This document shows positions 46,039 through 61,992 of a stretch of 64,000 nt of DNA, piece by piece. The notes under the pieces are model-generated. The model did no database searches, was not told the DNA's origin, and saw nothing but the letters and a program-made list of their open reading frames with translations. The stretch covers positions 74,433,501 to 74,497,500 of the forward strand of contig NC_077240.1 of NCBI RefSeq assembly GCF_947179165.1, given 5' to 3'. The stretch's first letter is position 1. Each line of letters begins with the position of its first letter. This DNA comes from Solanum dulcamara. Lineage: Eukaryota; Streptophyta; Magnoliopsida; Solanales; Solanaceae. The translations under genes were made by a program, and so were the position numbers.

Positions 46039-47436
46039 TCAAAGCATATATGCGGTTCGAGGGACCGCAAGAACTGGAAGCTCCATCACGACCTCTACCA
46101 TAGCCTGTTGATGTATAACCTGCCCCGTGGGGTGCATAGCCACCGAAGAAGAAGAACTAGCAACTGACCCAATAGGCTGAGTTGCATCCCCTAGACTACC
46201 CCCGAATGGACACTCCCTCATCATATGGCCTTGACGGCCACACGTAATGCAAACACCTATGGCATAACGACATTCTCCAAAATGGGACATACCACAATGA
46301 GAACACTAAGGCAAAAGTGGCCTCGACTGGCATGAACCCCTGCTCATTTGTGAACCTAAAACCCTGGAGCTCTGACCGGCTCTTGAATATCCTGTGCTAT
46401 CCAATTGCCTTTCTGTGATCTGTGGGGGTGCACTCTGGGTTGGCTGAGAAGGATATCTACTATACTGCTAAGGTTGCCCGCCTCGAAATTCACCAGAATA
46501 ACCAGCCGATCTAGCTCTCTTACGCTAGCTTCTGTCATTATCTCTATCGGGCTGACGCCCCCTGTGTCGACCCTCTACCCCTGCGCATATGCCTGTACCC
46601 GAGCAATATCCATACCTGGCTGAGAAGCCATAGCCATACATTTATCAATCAATTAACGATCTAGCCCCATACCATAATGATGCACTTATCAGCCATATCA
46701 GCTATAATAGTGGGCGCATGTCTCGCCAACGAATCAAACTCAAGGCTATAATCTCGAACACTCCTGCCATTCTTCCTCAAATATAAGAACTTATCAACTC
46801 AAGATCGTCTCATCTCCGAAGGTAGAAAGTGGCCAAGAAAAACCTTCTCAAACTCATCCCATACCACTAGAGGAGCACCCTCACCCCTAGACAACTCCCA
46901 AGATTCATACCAATTAACGGCTACATCACGCAGCCGATATGAAGCCAATTCAATAGACTCAATCTCAGAAGCCCTAATTATCCTCAATGTACACTGCATC
47001 TGTCGGATAAACTCTTGTGGGTCATCACGGGCCTCGACCCATAGAACTCTGGGGGGTTACAAGTCAAGAAGTCACAAACCCTTAAACTATCATGTCTATC
47101 AGTATAATCAACTCCTAGCCCATGCCTGCGAGTCTGCCCTACCATTAACCTGGTCAGTAACTGAACTGCGTCTCTCATGGCCCTATCCTCCGCCCCTGAT
47201 TAGGGAGCTGGAGGCTCAGGCATTGGAGCTGGCGGTGGAGCCGCCCCCTGATTCGCACCTGCCACTTCTGTTAGCTCCTTTGGAGGTGGTGTAGCAGAGC
47301 TCCCTGACTGAAGTATAATCTCGGGCATGGACTGGGCACGGGCCCTAGTGACTCTCCGAATATGACTAGTCTCTCCTGCTACTGATTTGCCCTTCTGGGC
47401 AGCTGTCACTTTCTTTGGAGGCATAGCTGTAGGCAT
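46039..47436 (-). pseudogene. Tekay gag, several frame breaks
   Basis: N-terminus MPPKKVTAAQKGKSVAGETS with a basic then Pro-rich region (47200-47436); capsid parts FYGSRPVMTH (about 47060) and YRLRDVAVNWYESWE (about 46920); nucleocapsid knuckle CITCGRQGHMMREC (CX2CX4HX4C, about 46210-46252). Stops and shifts between these blocks prevent translation of one protein. Confidence 0.85.
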
Positions 47437-47609
47437 AATAATTTGTTAGTGAGGGATTTTCCTATTAACATAGCTCTATCTCACAATCTAGAGCAAGAAA
47501 GAAAGACAACATCCTAAATGTCCTGTAGCTTCCTGTTTATAGATGTGGTGCATAACACACCGATAAACAAGACTCTATTAGACACGGTCTGTAGACACTT
47601 CGAGGATGA

Positions 47610-47624
47610 ACTACTCTGATATCA
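47610..47624 (-). promoter_or_regulatory. Primer-binding site of the Tekay element
   Basis: On the minus strand TGATATCAGAGTAG lies a few bases inside the LTR end. It resembles the initiator-Met complement with mismatches at the third and last bases. Confidence 0.6.
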
Positions 47625-47628
47625 CTTT

Positions 47629-50514
47629 TGTCACGTTCCAACCCCGTAGGCCGTGATTGAGCCTGACTTGGACACCCGTATACATACCTATCAGATGTAG
47701 TCAAGCTGAACTATAAACAATATGATAACTTACATAAGAACTCCTATGGTTCATAATATGTTCATATAAACACGTCTCTATCATATGTCTCCTGGAGAGT
47801 CACCACCAATCATATCATGAAAGGACACGCAAGCCAACAAAGCTGCCATTACATATCAATATTCACAGCACATCGTATAGACACAGCTGAACAAACTTAT
47901 ACACAACCCACACATATGTCTACAGACCTCTAAGAGTATCAACAATATCATATGGCAGGACAGGGCCCCCATCGTACCCCTGAATAAACATATATATACA
48001 TCAAGAGGACCGGTACCAAAATCTAGGCTCTAGTACAATGGAGCACTCCAAAATAGCTGAGTGGAAATCCTAAGCTAGCGGATTCTCGAAATGAGTATTT
48101 GTACCTGCAGGCATGAAATGCAGCCCCCTGAAGAGAGGGGGTCAGTAGAAATACGTACTGAGTATATAAAGCATAAAATACCATAAAGGAGGTCACATTT
48201 GAAATAAAGATTCAGGAGACAAGTATGATAATCAATAAATCACTGTACATGTGTCTTATGAAATAAAGTCATGCATATCATCATCATATATCGTACCCAA
48301 CCCATTATGAAACTCGGTGTCATAATTATATCATTATATCATCATATGTATATATATGTACCATACCCGACCCTCTAGCAAGGGACTCGGTGAATAGATT
48401 AGTGCACACTTTACCGTACCCGGCCCATTATGAGACTCGATGTCATAACAATATCATCATAACATCATATCATCATATACCATACCCGGCCCTCTAGTAA
48501 GGAATTTGGTGAATAATATAGTAAAATTGTGCCTATCAACATACCCGACCCGAGACTCGGTGAAAGATGTAACAACAGTATACACGAGTAGAATATCACG
48601 AGCAACCATATACAATTAGATCATCATCTGAAACTCAATAGAATAAGTAGCACTCGAATGCCTAAAGTATGGAATTTATTAGCCAAGGTAGTGTAGTTCG
48701 TGATGCGGACCTGGCCATGAGGAATAACCCAAGCGAAATCAAGAATTTAAGCATGAGGCAGTATGGTCTGCGACAAGTACGTATCGCGGACATGGGACAA
48801 ATATCGATCAAAGCTGAAGCTTGAATATAATTTGCTAGATAATGTGGTCCGCGACAAGTCCGCATCGTGGGCCTGGGTGTGGGTAATGCAACAAGATGAC
48901 GCGAACAACTATTGTAAGTTAAGGACGCTAATTATGATAAAGTATGTAAAAATAGGGACTTTTATACACCAACAACTATCCAATATATAAAGGATTTGAG
49001 GGGCAATAGCTCAATCATATTAGGAGCTCTAACATCAAGAATTAAATAAGGATCGTGAATTACATTCGGAATTTATGAATAGAATTACCCCAAACTCATA
49101 TCATTCATTACTTAAATCTAAGCTTAGCATGCCAAAAAGAAAGAAGGGATAGCTTTACATACCTTGAACTCTATCTAAATGTCCAACGTCTACTTCTCGA
49201 GCTCGTGGGTCTAAAATTAAGATGACATAGGCCACAATTAGATATCCACATCACTTACTAACTAAGCCAAGTACAAATGAAACTTAACAAAATTCGGACA
49301 ACATTTCCCCTACAAACATAATAATCCACGAAATTTCAATTCAGCCAAACACCAATTAAAACATCAACAACAACAATACCAACAATTTCATATCAATATA
49401 GAATTAAATTCATCCTTAAGTTACTTTCAAAACAACCCAATATACATTCGGATGACAATGCTTGTATTCACCCCTTTACTTTCGTATATTCATGGTATAA
49501 CAAAAACAACATCTACAGCCAATCCCCTGACAATCCAGACCATAAAATAGTTAGTAACAACCACGAAACAGTCCCCAACATATCATACCAAACAACTCCA
49601 AAATATATATAATATCTTCATACACTTTATTCTTTCAAATTCAAGAACAACAACTCATCAACAACATCAATAATTATTATACATCATAACTCAACTAATT
49701 CCATTCATTTAATCCACCCAAAATAGCTCCTTAAACCATAAATCTCAACAAAATGACAAACGAGTTTATAACACTATTTTCTCTGTTCTAATCCGCTAAA
49801 ACTCTAAATAAACTTGTTAACAATGAAAAATGGACTTTAATATTACCTTAAGTATGCAGCAACCACATTAACACTCTCCCTCTTGGTTGATTTTTAGCTC
49901 AAATTGAAGGCAACGTGACGTATAACACTTTTCTCTTCATGAGCTTCGGGATTCGGGGCTCAGATTTTGGTCGAAATTGATGTTTCTCTTTAGGATTCTC
50001 CTCTCTCTCTCTCTCTCTGAAAATTTCTGGGTATTCTTGGTCTGAAAATGAGGAAGGGAGGTTGAAAATATCCCTTAAAGAGTGTGGGTATTGGGCCTGA
50101 CCCGAGTTGGAGTCGGGTTGGGCCGAATCCATTGTTTAGCTTGACCTTTTTGCCTTATAACGTCCATAAATCTTTATCTCGATGCCACGTGTAAGCCCAC
50201 GACCTATGGTTGGAAAGTTATTTCAATTGTCTACAACTTTCATGTTGAGAGTTTTCCCAAATTCTAAAGGGGTTATGGCCTCCCGAAGCCAGCCCACCCG
50301 AAAATGTGATTTTAAGAAAAAAATCTTTGATGGCTTCCACTTTGATTTGGCTCAAGGGTCCTTCATAAGATGTCTTTAAATTCACATATATCATCCATAT
50401 AACTTGTCATTTACAACGAATCATGCCATTTTAAAATTCAAAAGTAAAAGTCCTTGAATTTATGTCTGTTAGCTCATAAATAGTTCAATGTGCAAGAAAA
50501 TACGGAATATAACA
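47629..50514 (-). repeat. Long 5' LTR (2.9 kb) of the Tekay element
   Basis: On the minus strand it runs from TGTTATATTCCG to GGAACGTGACA. The lower boundary is set by the PBS. The upper boundary is set by the point where hAT transposase coding stops matching (50515). It contains an alternating repeat array (48293-48570), three CG-rich palindromic blocks (48693-48877) and a (CT)n tract near 49998-50018. There is no partner LTR to confirm its length, so the limits are inferred. Confidence 0.7.
48293..48570. repeat. Alternating A-B-A-B repeat array in the LTR
   Basis: A units (from about 48293 and 48414) read 'gtacccRRcccattatgaRactcg.tgtcata'. B units (from about 48361 and 48480) read 'ccatacccgRccctctag.aaggRa.t.ggtgaat'. 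A shorter mixed unit follows at 48540. The higher-order period is about 120 bp. Confidence 0.7.
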
Positions 50515-52510
50515 ATAACTTTCTAACATATCATCAATATTATCTTCAGAATATTTACACTTAAATGTTTGGGGTTTTTCTTGACTTACTATTTCATTTA
50601 AAATAGTAGAATTATACAAGTCGTATAATTTTCTAGCTTCATTTTTAATATTATATTTAACCGTGGATAAACTAGGTTCTTCATCATCTTTAATACCTAA
50701 ATTTAAATAAATTTTGTCAACCATTAGTGATGCACCAACTTCTTTGTATGTTCGATTTAATAAACAAACAGTTAAATAAATTTGAGGAATAGGAAAAAAA
50801 TATTTTTAAAATTTTTCAATCATCTTAGCAATAGAATCTTTAAAAAAAATTATTTCGATAATCATAAAATTTAGTCAAAATTACACAAATATTTGGTAAA
50901 ACAGAACAAATAGTAGGGTAACAAAGTCCAGAAATTTATTTTGTAGCTAAGAAAAAACTTTTAAAAAATCCACAAGTTCTTTTACGTCATCCCAGACTAT
51001 TTCTGAAAGTTTATAATTCATATCTGCATTATGAGCATTCCAAACCATTTGCAAAAGTTTTCTATATTCATAAGCTACCTTAAGCATTTCATATAAAAAA
51101 TTCCACCTAGTAGCAACAGTTTTTGAAATTTTTCTATAAGGGAGATTAAGTTCAAGACACCTATTTTCAAATTCTTTACGCCTAGATTTTACTTGACATT
51201 TAAAAATAAAATGACATGCAGTTTCACATTTAATGCAACCATTAGTATACATTGTTATACCATCTCTAACAATTAAATTATATATATGTGCAGCACATTT
51301 AATATGAAAATCATCATCATAAATAGGGCTAAGTACACCTTTTAAAATATCACCAGTGAATGTATTATTAGAAGCATTTTGTAAAGTGACACTCATTATT
51401 TTATTAGATATTTCAAAAAATTCTGTAACTCCTAAAATAGTTTGAGCAATATAAGCACCGATTTTTGAAACTTCACAACTTTTGTAATATCAAAATATAT
51501 TTTTGTAAATTTAAATTTTCATCAATTCAATGACCGATAATTGTAAAATAATCATTACCATTTACACTACGGCTCATATCAGAAGTTATAGCTATTATAC
51601 AAGTATTATAATTAAATAAAGAACAAAAATAATGAAAATGTTGGCCTTGATAATCAAAAATGGCATTTTTAATAGTGTTTCTTGAAAACCCATTAAACGA
51701 AGGATTATACATTAATCTAATATAATGAATAAAACCAGGATTTTCACCAAAACTAAAAGGCAATCCAGTAACAACAATTATTTTAGCCAATTCTTCTAAA
51801 TCTCTTTCGCTACTATATGAACGTTGTGTATTAGGGGCAGAAATATTAGAAGGGTTTAATGTCGATTGTACCATGTTAGAGATGCATCAGGAAGGAGCGT
51901 ACCATTTTTATTGTATCCGCTACCACGTTAGCTTCCAAAAATTCTCTTTTACAACAATCCATCAAATAATTTCGTAAATGCTCTCTACCACCAGCCTTTT
52001 CCGCAGTTTTATGGTTCATGACATGCTTACATTTATTACAAATTGCTTTTGTATTATCTTCACTTTGAGTCATAAATTGCCAAACAACAGATTTTTTTTT
52101 TATATTCAGGCTTAGGCTTAGCTCTACTAGGATGTACAGGGGGAGTGGGAGAGGGAGAGGGAGCGGGAGCGGGAGCACAAAAAATACTAGTAGCCGTAGG
52201 TGGCTCAGTTTCATCATCATCAAAAGTATCAATATCATCATTATCTACATTATCATAATCATCATCTAGTGATTCATCAAAATTACCATATCTTCTATCT
52301 AAATATTCATGGTCTAATTGAGTATTAATATCAATATCAAAACAAGTATCATTTTCATGCGTATAATCATCCGTGTCAATACGTAGTGGTGGTTGTCTAG
52401 TTTTAGATTTAGAAGATCTACCACCAAATTTGATTTTTCTGGTTAAAACATTAGCAACACTACCCAAAATTGATTTTTTTACCTTTTCTAGAAATATTTT
52501 TGTTTCCGAA
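50515..52510 (-). pseudogene. hAT transposase (BED-finger type), C-terminus lost
   Basis: From the N-terminus: an acidic, Pro-rich region (52060-52467); a BED zinc finger ([12 protein letters not shown] ... [26 protein letters not shown], about 51960-52100); then catalytic-domain parts [32 protein letters not shown] (a D of the DDE set), [28 protein letters not shown] and [14 protein letters not shown]. These fit RICESLEEPER-like plant hAT transposases. The frame is broken near 51880, 51520 and 50940. The hATC dimerisation domain is missing because the gene is cut at 50514 by the Tekay LTR. It is not functional. Confidence 0.88.
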
Positions 52511-53290
52511 ATTCATATTTAAATTTTAGAAATATGCAAATTAAATATATAATACAAAAATTAAACACAAACAAATAAATAAGTAAACTAGTGGAGACTA
52601 AATAAGCGAATTATTAAAATTTTACAAATATGCAAATTAAATATATTACATAAATTAAACACAAACAAATAAATAAGTAAACTAATAAAGTCTAAATAGA
52701 TGAAAATTGTAAGTTGGAACGAATGTACCGAACGTCTGCGTAAAAGCAGAAGTAAAAGCCGAAAATTGATGAACTTGAAGCTTGAAGATGCTCCAAAATT
52801 TTCCAACTAATATAATTTAAGAACACTTAATAAAATATTTTAGAAGTAATAAACTTGAAAGAGTTGAGAGTTGAGAGAGTAGAAAGTAGTGTGAAAAAAA
52901 AATGTAGGGGGGGGGGGGGTATAGTTCAAAAATAGGACCTAATTGTATTTTTTATAAACTTTAGGGTATTATAAAAAATTGGAGGATAGGGGGGGGGGGG
53001 GGCGGTGGTTAGGGAGCTGGTGTGTTGATGTAGCCGTTGGGGTGGGCCTTCCCTATGGCTAAATAACAGGCAAATTTAAAAAAAAAAAAAAAACTTTTTA
53101 GTAATTTTGGCAGAAAAGTCTGAACAGATACCGACACGAACAGGACCAGAACGGACCGGTAACCCCCACACACACACACACCAGTCCCGTTCCCTCTATC
53201 TGACCCCCCCTACCCTTACCCCTAACCGGTAAGTCCCGGTTCCGCTGCCAGCCATACCTAACACACACATCACAAATTGCTCTCACCAGT
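52511..53290 (-). other. Probable 5' non-coding part of the hAT element
   Basis: It holds two G-runs (52909-52918 and about 52990-53002), an A-run (about 53079-53094), an (AC)n run (53168-53181) and CCGGT/ACCGGT-rich DNA (53140-53260) of the type seen at the ends of plant hAT elements. I could not find the terminal inverted repeat, so the outer limit is a guess. Confidence 0.4.
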
Positions 53291-54074
53291 AGACCAAATC
53301 CCTAGGGGTTGTATGATACAAAACTACTCTATCTTTTGATAATGGAATATAGACTCGATGCTCATGGTAATCAAGTCCTCGGTGCTTATCAAGTTTGTGA
53401 ATTCAACTAACATATAAACAATATAACATGTTTTCTAATTGTCAGTATAAAAGATTTTCAAAATATGAATCATCATATACAGTTACAGTATTGGTGTTAG
53501 GGTAAATAAAGATCCCCTGTCTAAAATAAACCTCAACCTCAAAGCAAGCAGGTTTGCCACATTTCTTTAACAAAATGAAGCTATCTAGTATGTGCCCGCT
53601 ACAGCCTGTTGGATAAGTTTTGATTGTTCATACACAGGCTTACGCTGCGTGACAGAGGCCAAAATTTCTTATGACTATTCTTTCAGTTGTTATTTGTTCA
53701 TCGTTGGCTCATCTTTCAGGAAATATAACCATACACTTTCATTGTGATGTCAAACATAACGACCTACTTCCACATTAATCAAGACAAATGTAATCCAAAT
53801 CCATGGTCGTATAAAAGCAACAATAGTCTGTTACCATCCATCAATATTCAATGTTAAATGAAATTGCTTACATCCAGGTTAACAGGAAAACAGCGTACTC
53901 ACTGCTAGCAAGAATTTTTTACCCCGTAATTCGAAATCCTACAGAGACCCAGAAAAAGAACAGGAAAAAAGCCTTGGGTTTGGATGAAAACTCACTACTG
54001 GATATCCTCTATATCTCACAATGGGCCACATATCCATTGTGTAAAGATGAAATGCTAACATTTGTATTCCCGCC
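53291..54074 (-). other. Downstream region and probable 3' UTR of the cyclophilin gene
   Basis: The part next to the stop codon (about 53850-54074) is likely 3' UTR. No other gene is recognised; the plus-strand frame at 53851-54213 is antisense to the last exon. Confidence 0.5.
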
Positions 54075-58189
<4,115 letters not shown>

Positions 58190-58299
58190 ATTTGCCGTTC
58201 TCCGGTACGGCGAGTTAACTGCGAGAGAGAGAGAGCGAGTGGTTGGTGAAAATGAGGGGCAAAGATAGGCAAGTGACGGAGATGACGAGCCTCAACCCT

Positions 58300-58310
58300 C
58301 TTGTATAGAC
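58300..58310 (-). promoter_or_regulatory. TATA-like box of the cyclophilin gene
   Basis: GTCTATACAAG on the minus strand lies about 115 bases before the start codon. A (CT)n-rich leader with a run of GAGAGA on the plus strand (58218-58233) follows it. This is a weak match to the TATA consensus. Confidence 0.3.
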
Positions 58311-58367
58311 CGATTAGGTAAACATATCCATTACATATTGGTAAAAAATTGTTGTTACTATACAAAA

Positions 58368-58647
58368 TGGTATAATTTTACCAATGGTTAAAAAGTTGTG
58401 ATTATTGTGTTCTCCACCTTATAATTTTGATTATAAATTATTTTTAGTTATAAAACAAACAAACTTAGCAAATTAATAAGAAGAAGAAATAGTAAAAGAA
58501 AAAAAGAGAGTTGAGAGATTTTTTTGTATTGATCTTTGTAAATTAATTGGCTATTTATAGCTAATTTAAAGTATGCAAATGTTGACTAAAGGGGTTAGGG
58601 GATAAGATGGAGTTAGGGAAAAAGGACATTCATATTATTTTGCAACA
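58368..58647 (-). repeat. 3' LTR of a copia element
   Basis: 280 bp, TGTTGCAAAATAATATG to AAATTATACCA on the minus strand. A purine-rich AAAAAGGAG immediately precedes it on the minus strand (58648-58656) as polypurine tract, and a TATA box GCTATAAATAGCC lies inside (about 58549-58561). The 5' LTR lies beyond the window, so the outer end is set only by the CA terminus. Confidence 0.7.
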
Positions 58648-59290
58648 CTCCTTTTTGGATGTCCATGTACAAAAGAAAAATATATACATAATTATTTATA
58701 ATACACATTCTTTGCTTCCTCATTACTTTCATGATGAAGACCATAATTTCATCCTCTTTGTTTGAATTACTTGCAAGTTGCCTTCTTGATTGGAGTTCGT
58801 CAAAAGATAATGTGCTCGTTGAAATCTTATTAGAAAAAACTCATTGGGAAAAAAAGTACACACATCTGATCGTATGCCTTGAGTGCTGCCTCATTAAAAA
58901 CCTTATCAGAAAAATCCAGTGAGACAAAACCCTGGTTAAGGGAAAAAGAGTACAACGCATATTTTACTCTCCCTGATAAAAACTTCATTTGATATTTTGG
59001 AGACAACGCATTCCAATCTTATATCTTAGTTACTCAAAAGTTAATGTTGGTAATGTCTTTGTGAATAAATCTACAAGATTATCACTTGAACGAACTTGTT
59101 GTACATCAATATCACCATTCTTCTGAAGATCATGTGTGAAGAATAATTTTGGTGAAATATGTTTCGTTCTGTCTCCTTTTATGAAGCCATCTTTCATTTG
59201 AGTTATGCACGTGGTATTGTCTTCGAATATAACTGTGGGTACTTTGATATCATTTTTCAGGTTGCATCTTTCTTTGATGAATTATATCAT
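58648..59290 (-). other. 3' part of the copia element
   Basis: It contains the decayed end of the RNase H frame (TKHISP-like region near 59150) and the 3' non-coding stretch to the polypurine tract. Many stops; no separate gene. Confidence 0.55.
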
Positions 59291-59752
59291 CGATCTCAAC
59301 CACACACATTCTCTACTTGCTTCATAGATTGCTATTATTTCAGCATGATTTGAAGAAGTAGCAACAATAGATTGCTTTGTAGATCTCTATGATATAGTAT
59401 TTCCTCCGTATGTAAATAGATAGCCTGTTTGAGATCGAACTTTATGTGGGTCTGATAAATAACATGCATCTGCATAACCAATAAGGTCTGCACAACCTTT
59501 GTTAGTATAAAACAAACTCATATCAATGGTACCCTTTAGGTATCAAAAAATATGCTTGATACCGTTCTAGTATCTTTGCGTTGGGGATGAATTATACCTT
59601 AGCAGCAAATTAACAAAAAATATTATATCGGACCTGGTTGCGTTAGCAAGATATATAAGTGCACCAATAGCACTAGATACGGTACTTCAGGACCAAGAAG
59701 TTCTCCATTCTCTTCTGCAGGTCAAAATGGATCTTTTTCCACTTCAAGTGAT
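59290..59752 (-). pseudogene. Copia RT tail and RNase H remnant
   Basis: The minus-strand reading includes HIFXYLKGTIDMSLFYTNKG (X being a stop), YADACYLSDPHKVRSQTGYL and TKQSIVATSSNHAEI. This is the copia RNase H core, whose first Asp sits in YADA and whose Glu sits in HAE. Stops near 59385 and 59590 disable it. It continues the RT piece at 63192-64000. Confidence 0.85.
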
Positions 59753-61942
59753 TGTTGACACCCAATTTTGATCGATCTATAACCCATTTTTCGATTGCTA
59801 TTTAATTAAATGTATATTCTTTAAATTTTTATTTATTGTATGCTTGAGCTTACATTTGGTATAATATTTAAAATTTTATTATTGTTATTATTATATAAAT
59901 AATATTATTATTTATTTCATTAGTTATTAATTTAGAATATTGATTCCAATCATCCATCTTCTTTTGACTAGTCCTACATAAAGAAAAAGAAAGACAATCT
60001 TGTGCATTGTTGTGTCATTACAAAGCACTTAGTCATGATTTCTTTTACTTTAATTTTTTTTCTTCTTTCAAGGGAAGACTAACGCACACCACTCTCTCTA
60101 TTCTCTTCTCTTTTCTCCCTCACAAACACACCACTCTCTCCATTTTTTTCTTTTTTTCTTCCTAAAAAATACACCACTTTCTCCATTCTCTTCTCTTTTT
60201 CTCCCTCAAAAAGTCTCCAAAGAAGCTTGTCCTTTCAGCTAGAACAAAGCAACTCCTCTCTTGTGGTAAGTAAATCAAATTCGATTTTTTTTAACTGCAT
60301 AGTTGTTGATAATTTTGGCATATCTCATTGTATAGATCTTTGTTTTTAGTAAATAAATATGTTTTGGAAAGATGAAAAACGTACCTACAACTTTTATGTT
60401 TATATTGGAACCTAGATCTGTTGTTATTGGGTCGAAAAAGAGGATGCAACATAGGACAAGTTCTGTTCAGATTTTTTATATAAAATTCCAGCATATACAA
60501 CTGCTAGTATTTTGACCATATCTTTTTGTACAAAATGTATTTTGCGGTGATTCTTTTTTTTCCGTAAGATTAAAACACATATCTACAACTTTTATATTGT
60601 TAGAGACTAGATATGCTGTTATTGGGTCAAAAAATAAGACGCAACATAGGACAAGTTTTGTCTAGATTTTTTATTTAAAATTCCAACATGTACAGCCGCT
60701 AGTATTTTGATCATATATTTTTGTACAAAATGTATTTTGTGATGATTCTTTTCTTTTTTCAATTTTAAGACATATATCTACAACTTTCATGAAGGACATA
60801 AAGTCCCGTTTTGCCGTTTGGAGTTTCAAATTTTAGGTACAACATGAGGTACATTTTTGGCCGGATTTACTGTTTTGATAGCCTTGAAGTGTTGTTGTTT
60901 GTTGTTGTTGTTGTTGTATAGCATTAAGTGATAATATAAAATATTACTTCAAATTTATATATTATATAGTACAAATTGTAATTGGCCAATGAAAAAATCT
61001 TTCTGTCGATTTTCGAGGCCTCCCCATTTTAAAAAAAGACGGAAATTTTAGTTTAAGTTTATATTTTACATTACACTGTTTATGAATGATGAGTGAAAAT
61101 TATTATTTTGTTTTTGTTTGACTACTTTTGCTAATAGTTTAACTTCATTTGTTTTGGCTATATTTATTCATCACTTTTGTTTGTTGATGGATTATAATTG
61201 ATGATTAGCGTATACTTTATTTATTTATAGTTATTTTGTATCTATTTTTAACTTTGTTTGACTACTTATGCTAATAGTTTAACTTCATTTGTTTTGACTA
61301 TATTTATTCATCATGGGATTATAATTGATGATTAATAATAATTTATTTTCTTTAATAAATGATTTCTTAGTTAATGAATGTTGATATTATTGTTTTTATT
61401 CTTTTTGAGTATGTAGGATATGCTAAAGCTAGGTTGATTCACTTGATATTAACTTTAGTATTACTATTTTATTTTTTATATTATCATGTGTTTAAGTTAA
61501 TTAATAAAATCTTCTCACTTATTTTTTTTTTCATATTGTACCTTTATTTTTGTTGGTGTTGGTGCTTGGTGATGTAAATGTTCACTAGTTTTTTATTTTT
61601 TTTGTTATTTTATTTATGTTACTATTTTTGTTGAATTATTGTTGTTGGTTTGAATTTTACATCTTTTATCTAGTGTATTTCTAATTATGTTATTAATTAC
61701 ACCATTATTGTTTCACTTCTCAAATATCTTATATGTTGTCACTATTATGTCGATTGTTTCATCAATTATTGGTTGTCATGTCTTTTACGTCATTTTATTG
61801 AAATAATTTTATTATTTTTTAATTATCATTGTAATTCATCATATAAAATAGAGATTACACCTAAATGGTTGATGAAGAAATTACCATCGATTTTCAAGAC
61901 TTTTCATGTTTATAAGACGGATTTTAATTTTAGTTATTATTA

Positions 61943-61992
<50 letters not shown>

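Larger units (their letters stand above)
45438..50514 (-). mobile_element. Tekay/Del-like Ty3 element, truncated after protease
   Basis: Minus strand: 5' LTR (47629-50514), PBS, gag (about 46039-47436), protease and the first residues of RT, ending abruptly near 45438. RT, RNase H, integrase and 3' LTR are absent. Protein motifs such as VVNEFPDVFPDELPGLPPER are typical of the Tekay/Del chromovirus branch. Its upper end lies inside a hAT transposase gene. Confidence 0.85.

Noticed and set aside
48662..48990. Overlapping frames on both strands
   Set aside because: They lie in the repeat-rich Tekay LTR and result from the CG-rich palindromic blocks lacking stops.
52900..53002. G-runs as regulatory quadruplexes
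   Set aside because: Homopolymer runs in degenerate transposon DNA; their length may also be affected by sequencing, so no functional claim is made.
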